This document shows positions 45,728 through 55,368 of a stretch of 64,000 bases of DNA, piece after piece. The notes below the pieces were generated by a model. The model was not told the DNA's origin. It searched no databases and saw only the letters and a program-made list of their open reading frames with translations. The stretch's first letter is position 1, and the number at the start of each line of letters is the position of its first letter. The DNA is from Marinoscillum sp040218045. GTDB taxonomy: Bacteria; Bacteroidota; Bacteroidia; Cytophagales; Cyclobacteriaceae. A program made the position numbers and the translations under genes. The DNA lies in assembly GCA_040218045.1 (NCBI GenBank), contig JAVJQA010000052.1, positions 1 through 64,000 on the forward strand, given 5' to 3'.

Positions 45728-47581
45728 TCACCCCACATCGAAATACTTATCTCTCAATTCAAGCTTCTTGATCCGTGAATGGATGGCTCCTCTGCTCCTA
45801 CCGAAGTGATCAGCCATTTCCTTCACCGAAGCTTGATTGACAAATAGCAGCTCTAACTCATCATCCTCTTCACTTGTCCAGGGCTTGTAGGCACTTGGCT
45901 TTGTTTTTCTTACCTCTTCATGGGAAAAGGCTTTCCCGACTGCTTTCTTTACCTCGCTTGAAACCTTACTCACTGCATTTCTAAAGTCCTCAAACCCTTC
46001 GCCACTTATTGTTTCGAGCTTGGGCATGAGTACTTCCAATGCCTCTTTACCTTCAGGCTCATAATCTTCCGGGATCAGGCTTTGTGGCAAAACGACCTTA
46101 CTTTTTGCCCGGGTAAGGGCTACATACAATATATTGATGTCCTCCAGTAATCGATCCGGATCTGCATGAATATCGGAGCGGTTTAAAAGGTCAAGTAATT
46201 TCTCCTCTCCTAGAAAATCCTCCAGTAAATGCACTTGATCATACTCCATACCTTTTGCTTTGTGCACAGTAGAATAGATCATATCTACCTCCTGCTTTTC
46301 AGTATGTTCCACATGGTTGTCTTTTATACAATTGATCATCCGGGGCAACTCTTTCCCATACGTCTTCACAATTTCCATGATTCCTTTCATCGGCGCATCC
46401 CCGGACTGTTCGGTATAGATCTCCAGCTCAGAAAAGTCTTTAAATTGCTTGACCATAGGGTTTCTGATCAGCTTGTGTTTATCCAGATAAAGGTTGAGCA
46501 CATCGTATACGCTACCACCCTCATCAGCGTAAGTGTAAGAGTTGAAGTGTCCTTCAAAATAGACCGATTTAATGTTCTCCTTTTCCACCAACTGCTCAAT
46601 GACATCCACTAGTATGGCTCCATTCGTCCGGCCTAGTGTAGCAGCGACTTTGGAGTTTTCAGAAGATCCTTTTCCTTTGATATCAGGAACACGGATTTCC
46701 TCCAAATGACTTTTAGTATTCAAAATAGCTTTTGCCAGGTCTCCAATATCCTGGCCAAAACGATAGCTCGTGTCCAGATATTTTCTTGGGAAATCAGACA
46801 ACTTGAGTGCGTTGGTTGCATACCGCCAACTATAAATCTGTTGATGCTCGTCACCCACTATAACTTTTTGACCGGGTTGGTTGAGAAAAACATCCAGCAT
46901 TACCTGAGATGCATCCTGTCCTTCATCGAAAAGAATATGCTCATAAAAACTCAAGTCAGGGGTGCTGAGTTGATACAACTTTAAATAAAAGTCATGCATC
47001 ATTTCTATTTCTCCGCTTTTCATCATTCCCAAAAAGCGTCTGGTCTCCTTCTCCAGTAAATCGTAAGCACTGTTAACAAAAGCTTTTTCTTCTACGTCTT
47101 TTATTAAATCAGGATAAGCCAACTGAGACACCCTAGCCTCTACACTATTGCAAAAGGCAGCGGTCATTTGGAGCACATGGCGTCCAAACTTCATATCTGC
47201 AATGGCGTCTTTTAACTGATAGCCCAGTATCTGTTTGATATCATACGGTTGATAACTTCCCTTGTAAATTTTAAAATTACGGTTTCGAAAATGACCAAGC
47301 GCCAGTGAATGAGCAGTCTCGACCCTAACGTTCTTGATGTCTAGGGATTGAAACTTTTGGAGTGCTTCCTGTTTTACTGAATTATTGAAGGCTAAATACA
47401 AGATTGGCTTAGCATTGCGTGCTTTAGCATAACCCGCCAATGTAGTGGTTTTACCTGAACCAGCGATGGCATTGACTACCATGTTTCCCGGCTCATTGAT
47501 CACTGCTTGTTGCTGTTCTGAATACTTCACACTAAGCTGTTTTAAAGCATCAAATAAACGCAAACCGTTGATTCTGTGCAA
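45728..47581 (-). CDS. UvrD/Rep-type SF1 DNA helicase with C-terminal Myb-like HTH
   Basis: ATP-dependent 3'-5' DNA helicase, 617 residues. Visible motifs are Walker A NAIAGSGKTTT at 37-47, motif II LFDEGQDAS, motif III VGDEHQQIYSWR, and motif IV-VI regions STVHKAKGMEYDQVHLLED and NILYVALTRAKSKV. The last 50 residues (KPWTSEEDDELELLFVNQAS, then MADHFGRSRGAIHSRIKKL) form a Myb/SANT-like helix-turn-helix not found in UvrD itself. The only start that fits is TTG at 47581, giving a weakly initiated protein; no ATG lies before the Q-motif-like YSEQQQAVI. Likely a repair helicase. Confidence 0.9.
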   Translation of the reverse strand: MHRINGLRLFDALKQLSVKYSEQQQAVINEPGNMVVNAIAGSGKTTTLAGYAKARNAKPILYLAFNNSVKQEALQKFQSLDIKNVRVETAHSLALGHFRNRNFKIYKGSYQPYDIKQILGYQLKDAIADMKFGRHVLQMTAAFCNSVEARVSQLAYPDLIKDVEEKAFVNSAYDLLEKETRRFLGMMKSGEIEMMHDFYLKLYQLSTPDLSFYEHILFDEGQDASQVMLDVFLNQPGQKVIVGDEHQQIYSWRYATNALKLSDFPRKYLDTSYRFGQDIGDLAKAILNTKSHLEEIRVPDIKGKGSSENSKVAATLGRTNGAILVDVIEQLVEKENIKSVYFEGHFNSYTYADEGGSVYDVLNLYLDKHKLIRNPMVKQFKDFSELEIYTEQSGDAPMKGIMEIVKTYGKELPRMINCIKDNHVEHTEKQEVDMIYSTVHKAKGMEYDQVHLLEDFLGEEKLLDLLNRSDIHADPDRLLEDINILYVALTRAKSKVVLPQSLIPEDYEPEGKEALEVLMPKLETISGEGFEDFRNAVSKVSSEVKKAVGKAFSHEEVRKTKPSAYKPWTSEEDDELELLFVNQASVKEMADHFGRSRGAIHSRIKKLELRDKYFDVG

Positions 47582-47766
47582 ATAGTAGGTACAATAGCCA
47601 GTAACAAGAAATTTTTTAGGTATTTTTCTAATCCCAACTTGTCAAAATGATATAAAAATACCTAGTTTTGCATTCCATTTTGGAGCAAACAAAGCTTCTC
47701 GCTTGGAATTTGTAAACCCTGACCAAAATCAGGGTTGGGGTTTAAAGTAACTCCAATACAATTTAT

Positions 47767-47839
47767 TGGCCTATGGTGTAACTGGCAACACGTCTGGTTT
47801 TGGTCCAGAAGAGTCTAGGTTCGAGCCCTAGTAGGCCAA
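47767..47839 (+). tRNA. tRNA-Gln (anticodon TTG)
   Basis: The 73-nt cloverleaf has acceptor stem TGGCCTA/TAGGCCA, anticodon stem TCTGG/CCAGA and loop TTTTGGT with anticodon TTG at 47800-47802. The T-arm is CTAGG-TTCGAGC-CCTAG. U1-A72 at the acceptor end is typical of tRNA-Gln. CCA is not encoded. A hairpin AACCCTGA/TCAGGGTT lies just upstream, at about 47715-47736. Confidence 0.96.
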
Positions 47840-47908
47840 CTAATTAACAGGAAATGGCACGAGAAGCCACATATCCCGAGATCGGGAAATCCTGCTAATG
47901 CAAGAATA

Positions 47909-47940
47909 AATCCCAACCATAGCGTTGGGATTGTTTATTT
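47909..47940 (+). terminator. Terminator of the tRNA-Gln transcript
   Basis: Stem AATCCCAAC (47909-47917) / GTTGGGATT (47924-47932) with loop CATAGC, followed by GTTTATTTT. It ends 15 bp before the prs start codon, so prs either has its own promoter within or beyond it or depends on read-through. Confidence 0.8.
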
Positions 47941-47954
47941 TAAAACATTTATCA

Positions 47955-48881
47955 ATGTCCTCAGTCAAAATATTTGCAGGAAAAGGTACCGCGGATTTAG
48001 CTTCTCGCATTGCTGAAATCTACGGAAAACCTCTTGGTAAATGTACCTCTCAAAAGTTCAGTGATGGAGAGTTGAATTTCAGTTTTAACGAATCCATCCG
48101 GGGCAGTGATCTATTCCTGATACAGTCTACAGTCCCTCCTTCTGACAATATCCTGGAGCTTTTGCTCATGATCGATGCGGCAAGAAGGGCAAGTGCCAAA
48201 TACGTAACTGTAGTGGTTCCTTACTTTGGTTATGCCAGACAAGACAGAAAAGATCGTCCTAGAGTGGCTATAGCCGCTAAAATGATGGCCAACCTGCTCA
48301 CTGCCGCAGGAGCGAACAGACTGATGACAATGGACCTTCATGCCGGTCAAATTCAGGGGTTCTTTGATATCCCGGTTGATCACCTCGATGGTTCAGCCAT
48401 TTTTGTTCCATATGTCAGGGACCTGAATTTGGACAACCTGATTTTTGCTTCACCTGACGTGGGTGGCACGGCAAGAGCAAGAACTTTTGCCAAATATTTT
48501 GAAGTAGACATGGTGGTGTGTGATAAGCACAGAAAACGCGCCAACGAAATTGCCTCAATGCAGGTGATTGGTGATGTAGAAGGCAAGGACGTAATTTTGG
48601 TAGATGATATGGTTGATACAGCTGGCACCATCTCCAAAGCAGCTAATCTTTTGAAAGAAAAAGGTGCATCTTCCGTTCGTGCAATCTGTACTCACCCAAT
48701 CCTTTCAGGCAAGGCTTATGAAAACCTCGAAAGTTCTGAACTGACGGAAATGATTACAACTGATACCATTCCGTTGAAACAAAAGAGTGATAAAATTACA
48801 GTTCTGACCGTAGCTGATTTGTTTGCGAAAGCGATCAGGAAAGTTCACGATCATGAATCTATAAGCGCATTATTTATCTAG
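47955..48881 (+). CDS. prs: Ribose-phosphate pyrophosphokinase
   Basis: Makes PRPP from ribose-5-phosphate and ATP for nucleotide, His and Trp synthesis. The 308 residues start at ATG 47955; the longer frame from 47925 runs into the terminator stem. Family motifs are MDLHAGQIQGFFDIPVDHL (PRPP synthetase signature), YFGYARQDRKDRPR (ATP loop), and VILVDDMVDTAGTI (PRPP-binding loop). It is followed after 29 bp by rplY, a common order in Bacteroidota and many other bacteria. Confidence 0.97.
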   Translation: MSSVKIFAGKGTADLASRIAEIYGKPLGKCTSQKFSDGELNFSFNESIRGSDLFLIQSTVPPSDNILELLLMIDAARRASAKYVTVVVPYFGYARQDRKDRPRVAIAAKMMANLLTAAGANRLMTMDLHAGQIQGFFDIPVDHLDGSAIFVPYVRDLNLDNLIFASPDVGGTARARTFAKYFEVDMVVCDKHRKRANEIASMQVIGDVEGKDVILVDDMVDTAGTISKAANLLKEKGASSVRAICTHPILSGKAYENLESSELTEMITTDTIPLKQKSDKITVLTVADLFAKAIRKVHDHESISALFI

Positions 48882-48910
48882 TATTTAATAACCATTTAAA
48901 TATATACATT

Positions 48911-49540
48911 ATGAAATCTGTTGAGATTATAGGGTATAAAAGAGCAAATCTTGGCAAGTCCGAAGCAAAAAGGTTAAGAGAAGAAGGAATGGTTCCTGCT
49001 GTAGTTTACGGCGGTGATCACCAGGTTCACTTCTATTCTCCAATGATTTTGTTTAGAGATCTTGTTTATACCGACGAAGCACACTTCGTAAATTTAAACA
49101 TTGAGGGAGAAACCTTTGAGGCTATTCTTCAGGACATTCAATTTCATCCGGTGAGTGAAATCATCATGCATGCTGATTTCCTTCAGCTTTTCAGAGGAAC
49201 TCCTATTAAAATGGACATCCCTGTAAGACCTGTAGGTACACCTCCGGGTATTCAGCAAGGAGGTAAATTGATCAGGAAACTTAGGTTACTTACTATTAAG
49301 GCACTTCCTAAGGATATGCCGGAATACATCGAAGTAGATGTGTCTAAGTTAGGTCTTGGTAAGTCTGTGAAAGTTGGTGAGATCCCAGCTGAAAACTTTG
49401 AAATCCTTAACAGTCCACTTGTAACGATCATGGGTATTGAGGTACCTAGAGCGCTTAGAGGTAAGGCAGTTGATGAGGAAGAAGGTGAAGAAGGAGAAGG
49501 TGAAGCTTCAGAAGAAGCTGCGGAGACACCAGCAGAATAA
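48911..49540 (+). CDS. rplY: 50S ribosomal protein L25 / general stress protein Ctc
   Basis: 5S-rRNA-binding ribosomal protein of the two-domain Ctc form, 209 residues. The N-terminal L25 domain has RANLGKSEAKRLREEGMVPAV and VYGG. The C-terminal beta domain has MDIPVRPVGTPPGIQQGG and YIEVDVSKLGLGKSVKV. An acidic Glu/Ala-rich tail closes the protein. It lies between prs and pth, a conserved trio, and ends at a strong terminator. Confidence 0.97.
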   Translation: MKSVEIIGYKRANLGKSEAKRLREEGMVPAVVYGGDHQVHFYSPMILFRDLVYTDEAHFVNLNIEGETFEAILQDIQFHPVSEIIMHADFLQLFRGTPIKMDIPVRPVGTPPGIQQGGKLIRKLRLLTIKALPKDMPEYIEVDVSKLGLGKSVKVGEIPAENFEILNSPLVTIMGIEVPRALRGKAVDEEEGEEGEGEASEEAAETPAE

Positions 49541-49566
49541 GCAAATAATCCTTATTACAAATATTG

Positions 49567-49612
49567 AAATCCTACCTTTCCTGAACATTCAGGAGGTAGG
49601 ATTTTTTATTTT
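49567..49612 (+). terminator. Rho-independent terminator after rplY
   Basis: Long stem AAATCCTACCT (49567-49577) / AGGTAGGATTT (49594-49604), continued inward by TCCTGA/TCAGGA around the loop ACAT and followed by a T-rich tract. It is 27 bp after the rplY stop and 31 bp before pth. Confidence 0.9.
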
Positions 49613-49642
49613 TGTTTCCTTTAGAAAAGAATTAATCAAACA

Positions 49643-50200
49643 ATGAAATATTTAATTGCTGGATTGGGGAACATAGGTGCTGAATATGAACTCACAAGGC
49701 ACAATATTGGCTTTCTAATACTGGATCGGTTGGCCGATAAAGAACAGCTCTCATTCGAGCATGGAAAGCATGCATTCTATACAGAGCTAAAATATAAAGG
49801 CCGAAGTATCAACCTCATCAAGCCAACCACCTACATGAACCTGAGCGGTAAAGCGGTAAACTATTGGATGGCTGAGCTGAAAGTACCCAAAGAGAACATC
49901 CTTGTGATCACTGATGACGTGGCACTTCCTTATGGAAAAATAAGATTAAAAGGAAAAGGCTCAGCAGGTGGGCACAATGGATTGAAAAATATTGAGCAGC
50001 TTACCGGAGGACAAGACTACCCAAGACTTAGATTTGGTGTTGGGGATGATTATCACAAAGGCCAGCAGGTGGACTATGTGCTCAGTCCCTTCAACAAACA
50101 AGAAATGGACGAACTGGTTTTGAATATGGACCGGTCGATTGATGCATTGCTTTCTTTTTGCACTATCGGCCTTCCCAGAACAATGAACGAATTCAACTAA
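49643..50200 (+). CDS. pth: Peptidyl-tRNA hydrolase
   Basis: Releases tRNA from peptidyl-tRNA that has dropped off ribosomes. The 185-residue protein has the active-site residues of the family: Asn10 (GLGNIG), His20 (TRHNIGF), Asn66 (TYMNLSGKAV), Asp92 (TDDVALPYGKIR) and Asn112 (GSAGGHNGLKNI). Its TAA overlaps the ATG of the next gene by one base (TAATG). Confidence 0.97.
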   Translation: MKYLIAGLGNIGAEYELTRHNIGFLILDRLADKEQLSFEHGKHAFYTELKYKGRSINLIKPTTYMNLSGKAVNYWMAELKVPKENILVITDDVALPYGKIRLKGKGSAGGHNGLKNIEQLTGGQDYPRLRFGVGDDYHKGQQVDYVLSPFNKQEMDELVLNMDRSIDALLSFCTIGLPRTMNEFN

Positions 50201-50493
50201 TGACAGAACATAAAGCAAGTGTAGGCATACAGATCATTCCAAAAAGTAAATCCCTTGATACTTACGAGTTAGTGGATGCCGCTATACAGGTGATTCAGGA
50301 ATCTGGCGTGAAGCACATCATTACTCCTTTTGAAACAGTGATGGAGGGAGATTATAATCACTTGATGAGTGTAGCAAATCAGGCGCAAAAAGCGGTGTTG
50401 GATGCCGGAGCAGACGAATGCCTGGTCTACTTTAGGATTCATTACAGGAAAGACTCAGACGTTACATTTGAGGAAAAAAGAATGGATCGGTGA
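50200..50493 (+). CDS. MTH1187/YkoF-type thiamine-binding family protein
   Basis: The 97-residue protein starts at ATG 50200, translationally coupled to pth. The pattern VGIQIIPKSK, VIQESGVKHIITPFETVMEG and ADECLVYFRIHYRKD matches the small ferredoxin-like-fold family (MTH1187/YqgV/YkoF) whose members bind thiamine or hydroxymethylpyrimidine. The family is often seen as a stand-alone cytoplasmic protein with no proven role. It overlaps the next gene (GTGA). Confidence 0.85.
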   Translation: MTEHKASVGIQIIPKSKSLDTYELVDAAIQVIQESGVKHIITPFETVMEGDYNHLMSVANQAQKAVLDAGADECLVYFRIHYRKDSDVTFEEKRMDR

Positions 50494-51689
50494 AGGTGGG
50501 AATTATTGGTGGAGGCGCCACTGGATTTTTTGCTGCCATCAACATCGCCGAACGTCATCCCACATGGGAGGTAGAGATTCTTGAAAAGTCCAACAAAGTC
50601 CTGAGTAAAGTAAAAGTCTCTGGTGGTGGCCGATGCAACGTGACCAACGCTAGATCTAAACCCTCTGAACTTATCAATTTTTATCCTCGTGGAGGAAAGA
50701 GTCTTTATCAGGTTTTTGAACAGTTCACAACTTCTGACATGGTTAATTGGCTTGCACAAAGAGGTGTACCAACACATCAGGAAGAAGACCTCCGCATGTT
50801 CCCGACCACTAATGACTCACAGACAATCATTGATTGCTTCCTCAATACTGCTCGAAAGCTTCGGGTCAAAATCACCAAAAACTGTGGTGTGGCCAAAATT
50901 ATCCAGGAGCAAGAAGGATGGTCACTGGCAACATCGCAAGGGAACCAAACATTTGACAAACTTGTGGTAGCGAGCGGAGGCTCTCCCGCTGTATGGAGAA
51001 TGCTTGAGAATATTGGGCTCAACATTGTCCCTCCTGTTCCCTCGCTTTTCACTTTCAACATCAAGGACCCTAGAATCGAAGGATTAATGGGGATTTCCTT
51101 TTCTGATGTCAAAATCAAGATCATTGGGACCAAACTCTATGAAGCAGGTCCGCTACTCATCACACATTGGGGGCTAAGTGGTCCTGCCGTTCTGAAATTA
51201 TCCGCATGGGGAGCTCGGGAACTTGCTGCGAAAGATTATAAATTCAACATTACCGTCAATTACCTGGGTGAAGTGAATAGCGATCAGGCTCGCACTGAGA
51301 TTATCCAACTGAAAACAAATCACCCAAAACGTAAAGTCTTAAATTATCCGCTTTTTGGCCTACCAAAGCGATTTTGGGAACAACTCTGCACATACTGCGA
51401 TATCAATGATGAGGTTATTTTTGGTGAATTCCCGAAAAAACAAATGAATAAGCTTATAGAAGAGCTGACCCAGGGATTTTATTCTGTCGATGGTAAAAGT
51501 ACTTTTAAAGAGGAGTTTGTGACTTCTGGGGGTATCAAGTTAACGGAAGTAAATCTTTCCACTTTTGAATCTAAGCGTTTTCCCAACCTGTATTTAGCGG
51601 GAGAAGTGATCGATATAGATGCGTTAACCGGAGGCTTCAATTTTCAAGCCTGCTGGAGTGAGGCCTGGATGATTTCTCAAAACATCTAG
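50490..51689 (+). CDS. NAD(P)/FAD-dependent oxidoreductase, HI0933/BaiN-like family
   Basis: Flavoprotein of 399 residues. The Rossmann motif VGIIGGGATGFFAAINIAE opens the protein, followed by the family's GGGRCNVTNAR. The C-terminal GEVIDIDALTGGFNFQACWSEAW closes the FAD site. The start is GTG at 50490, overlapping the TGA of the previous gene. Members are annotated as aminoacetone oxidase or BaiN-type reductases, but physiological substrates are largely unknown. Third gene of the pth unit. Confidence 0.92.
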   Translation: MKVGIIGGGATGFFAAINIAERHPTWEVEILEKSNKVLSKVKVSGGGRCNVTNARSKPSELINFYPRGGKSLYQVFEQFTTSDMVNWLAQRGVPTHQEEDLRMFPTTNDSQTIIDCFLNTARKLRVKITKNCGVAKIIQEQEGWSLATSQGNQTFDKLVVASGGSPAVWRMLENIGLNIVPPVPSLFTFNIKDPRIEGLMGISFSDVKIKIIGTKLYEAGPLLITHWGLSGPAVLKLSAWGARELAAKDYKFNITVNYLGEVNSDQARTEIIQLKTNHPKRKVLNYPLFGLPKRFWEQLCTYCDINDEVIFGEFPKKQMNKLIEELTQGFYSVDGKSTFKEEFVTSGGIKLTEVNLSTFESKRFPNLYLAGEVIDIDALTGGFNFQACWSEAWMISQNI

Positions 51690-51800
51690 CCAACCACCAC
51701 CCTTTCATCACCATTCAATCAACTCATTTTCCGTTTAGCCAAGTCCATACTTGCCCTGACTTATTATTCATTATTTTAGAATTCTGAAACAGCTTCATCT

Positions 51801-54146
51801 ATGAGAAACTTCTTGCCCATACTTTGCCTCTTCCTGGCATTTACAGCTACTTCACAATATTCCTCAGAACTCTCCATTCCCCGGATCATGCAGGGAGAAG
51901 ACTTTGTCGGGTATCAACCTGAGCAAATCCAATGGAGCGTGGATGGAAAATCTATCTACTTCAGCTGGAACCCGGATATGGACACGCTGAGAAGCCAATA
52001 TGAAGTAGAGATCTCTACTAAGCAAATCAGCAAACTCTCAGTTGAAGAATTGAAAACACAGCCTGAGTTTGGCGACTACAACAAGTCCCGAACTAAAATC
52101 ACCTATGTCAAAAATGGAGATATTTTCCTCTATGATGTTAAAACAGGAAGTTCCACGCAAATAACCAATACCATCTTACGGGAAAATGGTGCTGAGTTCT
52201 CCAGAGATGAAAAAGACATCATTTATACGGCTGAAACCAACCTTTTCGCCTGGAATATTGCAACTGGTGCTACTAGGCAGTTAACAAACTTCAAAGAGGG
52301 AAACGAACGCAAAGATAAAAAACAGGCAAAAAATGACCAGTGGCTGGAAGAAGATCAACTCAGGAATATTCAAATTCTTAATAAGCGCAAGCTCGAAAAT
52401 GAGCTTCAAAAAGAACGCAAAGAATCACTGGAAGTAGACAGGCCCTTGGAGATTTACTGTGGTGATAAGACTATTTACAACATCCAAATCACACCTGATT
52501 TAAAGTTTGTGACCTACATCCTTAGAACAAGAGAAAGTGGTAAACGAACGGAAGTTCCTGAATATGTAACCCAATCGGGACATACTGAGCATTCCACTTC
52601 ACGTTCGAAAGTCGGGTCTCCACAGGACTCCTATGAGTTAGGAGTTTACAATATTGAGGCAGATACTGCCTTTATAATTGACAGGAAACAAATTGAAGGC
52701 ATTTATGATAAACCTGAATTTCTAAAAGAATATGCCAGTGAAGACTTCAACCCAAAATATGATGATCCAAGAGAAGTGGCCTACAATGGACCTTTCTTCT
52801 CAGATGACTCCAGGGCTTTTGTAGATATCAGAACCATGGATAGTAAAGACCGCTGGTTGCTTCAACTTGACTTAGCTTCTGGTGAACTGACAACTCTTGA
52901 CCGACAGCATGATGAGGCATGGATCGGTGGACCAGGGATTAGCTCCTGGAAGTTCTACCCAGGCAACCTGGGATGGTTGGACAGTAACACCATTTGGTTC
53001 CAGTCAGAGGATTCAGGTTATTCACATCTCTATAGTCTTGACATTAACTCAAAGAAGAAAAAAGCCCTAACAAGTGGTGAATTTGAAATTAGGGACGCTA
53101 AACTCTCCAACGATAAGAAAAGCTTCTACATCCAAAGCAATGAAGTATCCCCACATGTAAATCACTTCTACAAAATGCCTGTGACTGGAGGTTCTATGAG
53201 CCAAATCACTACAAAAGAAGGGAATAATGAGGTGACCATTTCACCTGATGAAAAATGGCTGGCTGTGCGCTACTCCTATTCTAATAAGCCATGGGAATTA
53301 TACCTGATGAAAAATCAAGCCGGTGCAGAAATGACTCAGCTTACTCATTCAACTACCAAATCATTTGGTGCGTATGATTGGCGGGCTCCTGAAGTCGTGA
53401 CTTTCACTGCCGGTGATGGTGAAAGTGTGGCAGCGAGACTTTATAAACCCGAAAATCCAAATGGCGCGGGAGTAATATTCGTGCATGGTGCAGGTTATTT
53501 GCAAAATGTTCACAATTGGTGGAGTACTTACTTTCGCGAATACATGTTTCATAATTTCCTGACCGACATGGGTTATACAGTACTCGATATTGACTACAGA
53601 GGTAGCGATGGGTATGGAAGAGACTGGCGTACGGGAATCTACCGTTTCATGGGTGGTAAAGACCTGTCAGATCAAGTAGATGGCGTTAAATACCTTATTG
53701 AAGAACATGAAATAGACGCTGATAGGTTAGGTATTTACGGTGGTTCCTATGGTGGATTTATCACCCTGATGGCCATGTTTACTGCTCCTGATGTATTTCA
53801 AAGTGGGGCTGCTTTGCGTTCTGTTACAGATTGGGCACATTACAATCATGGCTACACTCAAAATATCCTGAATACGCCAATTGAAGATAGCATTGCTTAT
53901 CGTAGGAGTTCTCCTCTTTATCATGCCGAAGGATTAAGCGGAAAGCTCGTGATGCTACATGGAGTAGTTGATAGCAACGTGCAGTTTCAGGATGTGGTAA
54001 GATTGTCCCAACGCTTGATCGAGCTAGGTAAAAAAGATTGGGACCTGGCGGTATTTCCTTTGGAAGGACATGGGTTTGTTGAGGCCAGTAGTTGGGCTGA
54101 TGAATACAGAAGGATTTATGAACTTTTTGACGCGACTCTGAAATAA
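51801..54146 (+). CDS. S9 family serine peptidase (dipeptidyl-peptidase IV / prolyl oligopeptidase type)
   Basis: Secreted peptidase of 781 residues with a signal peptide (MRNFLPILCLFLAFTATSQ). An N-terminal beta-propeller (to about residue 520, with DPP-IV-like repeats such as SPDEKWLAVRYS) precedes an alpha/beta-hydrolase domain. The catalytic triad is Ser649 (YGGSYGGF), Asp724 (HGVVDSNVQF) and His757 (EGHGFVEA). The extended DYRGSDGYGRDW is typical of subfamily S9B/S9C. It appears to be transcribed alone, and probably degrades peptides in the periplasm. Confidence 0.94.
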   Translation: MRNFLPILCLFLAFTATSQYSSELSIPRIMQGEDFVGYQPEQIQWSVDGKSIYFSWNPDMDTLRSQYEVEISTKQISKLSVEELKTQPEFGDYNKSRTKITYVKNGDIFLYDVKTGSSTQITNTILRENGAEFSRDEKDIIYTAETNLFAWNIATGATRQLTNFKEGNERKDKKQAKNDQWLEEDQLRNIQILNKRKLENELQKERKESLEVDRPLEIYCGDKTIYNIQITPDLKFVTYILRTRESGKRTEVPEYVTQSGHTEHSTSRSKVGSPQDSYELGVYNIEADTAFIIDRKQIEGIYDKPEFLKEYASEDFNPKYDDPREVAYNGPFFSDDSRAFVDIRTMDSKDRWLLQLDLASGELTTLDRQHDEAWIGGPGISSWKFYPGNLGWLDSNTIWFQSEDSGYSHLYSLDINSKKKKALTSGEFEIRDAKLSNDKKSFYIQSNEVSPHVNHFYKMPVTGGSMSQITTKEGNNEVTISPDEKWLAVRYSYSNKPWELYLMKNQAGAEMTQLTHSTTKSFGAYDWRAPEVVTFTAGDGESVAARLYKPENPNGAGVIFVHGAGYLQNVHNWWSTYFREYMFHNFLTDMGYTVLDIDYRGSDGYGRDWRTGIYRFMGGKDLSDQVDGVKYLIEEHEIDADRLGIYGGSYGGFITLMAMFTAPDVFQSGAALRSVTDWAHYNHGYTQNILNTPIEDSIAYRRSSPLYHAEGLSGKLVMLHGVVDSNVQFQDVVRLSQRLIELGKKDWDLAVFPLEGHGFVEASSWADEYRRIYELFDATLK

Positions 54147-54291
54147 TCTCCGATTGTCCTGTTGGATAGTACTTCTACCTTTAGACATAAGAGTAGTTTA
54201 TCTTCTTTGAAAAATATTTTCACTACTATCATGGCACCATAAAATATTCAAGACCTTCATCCGTCTATAAGCCCAACATAATAATCTAACC

Positions 54292-54780
54292 ATGAATATA
54301 GGACTTATAGTGAGCGAAAATAGTTCTAGTAGAAGTGCGATCAAGCTTGGATTGGAACTGGATGAGCGATTTCAAAACCTGGGGATAAGCAGCAGAATTA
54401 TCGATCTTCAGGATGAAGATGCAGATCTGGGTAGATGGGCTGAACTGGACATTCTTTTGCTAGTCACGCGCAATGAAGGTCAATTCTACAGTGCCCGGCT
54501 TCACCAGTTGCTAATTGACAATCGAATAGAATGGATCAATAAGCCAGTAGGGTCAATTGTGGTAACAGAAGAAATGATCCTGGCAGAATCTACCGATAGG
54601 CAATTAAAAAACACGCTAAAAGCCCTGGGCGTGGACCTGATCCCAGAAAAGCTAATTGTCACAAGTGTTGACACCAAGTTTGATGATGAACTCAAACTAA
54701 CGGATTCACAACTTAACTTAGCACTCTACCGGTTTCTCCATCATGTGATTGATCACGTTGATTTTAGAAAATCAGCATAA
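54292..54780 (+). CDS. Small flavodoxin-like (NADPH-dependent FMN reductase fold) protein
   Basis: The 162-residue protein begins MNIGLIVSENSSSRSAIKLG. The ELDILLLVTRNEGQFYSARLHQLLI and NKPVGSIVVTEE segments fit the order of a flavodoxin-like NADPH-dependent FMN reductase (Ser-rich phosphate loop, then D-x-hydrophobic strand). The usual G-S-x-R and YN-x-S motifs are weak, so flavin binding is uncertain. It starts a three-gene unit with an ECF sigma factor (3-bp gap) and a small membrane protein. This suggests a redox-related regulatory role. Confidence 0.55.
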   Translation: MNIGLIVSENSSSRSAIKLGLELDERFQNLGISSRIIDLQDEDADLGRWAELDILLLVTRNEGQFYSARLHQLLIDNRIEWINKPVGSIVVTEEMILAESTDRQLKNTLKALGVDLIPEKLIVTSVDTKFDDELKLTDSQLNLALYRFLHHVIDHVDFRKSA

Positions 54781-54783
54781 CAC

Positions 54784-55365
54784 ATGACCAAAGCGGCGTC
54801 TATATCAATGGAACAAAAAAACGAACAAATAGAACGTACTGTCCACGAGAACCGTGGGCGACTGTTCAGTTTTATCAGAAAGTTCGTAAAACGGGATGAG
54901 GACGCAGAGGATATACTTCAGGATGTGTTTTATCAGTTTGTGATCGGATATGATCAGATTAAGTCTTTAGATCAAATTGGCTCCTGGCTTTTCCGTGTAG
55001 CGCGCAACAAAGCCACTGATAATCATAGAAAGATGAAACCGAGTTCATTTTCTGAACTTGGTAGCAAATCCAGCGAAAATGATGAACCATTAATGTTGGA
55101 AGAAATACTCCCGGATTCGCAGGATTTACCTGATCAGGAATTAATGAAAGAACTGGTTTGGCAAAAACTGGAAGAGCTCCTGGCAGCTATGCCCAAAGAG
55201 CAGCGAGAAGTCTTCATTTGGCATGAATTTGAACAGAAAAGTTTCAAGCAAATGTCTTCTGAAACAGGAGAAACAGTGAATACACTGATCTCTCGAAAAC
55301 GCTACGCAATCCTCAACTTAAGAAGTGGGTTAGTTGAGTTATACAATGAATTATTAGAAAATTAA
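54784..55365 (+). CDS. ECF-family RNA polymerase sigma factor
   Basis: Alternative sigma factor of 193 residues. Region 2 is RDEDAEDILQDVFYQFVIGYDQI, with the usual SWLFRVARNKATDNHRKMKP. Region 4 has MPKEQREVFIWHEFEQKSFK and then ISRKRYAILNLR as recognition helix. It lies 3 bp after the flavodoxin-like gene and 3 bp before a short membrane protein gene. No classical anti-sigma factor with a zinc or FecR domain is present. The downstream membrane protein is the only candidate. Confidence 0.94.
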   Translation: MTKAASISMEQKNEQIERTVHENRGRLFSFIRKFVKRDEDAEDILQDVFYQFVIGYDQIKSLDQIGSWLFRVARNKATDNHRKMKPSSFSELGSKSSENDEPLMLEEILPDSQDLPDQELMKELVWQKLEELLAAMPKEQREVFIWHEFEQKSFKQMSSETGETVNTLISRKRYAILNLRSGLVELYNELLEN

Positions 55366-55368
55366 GCT

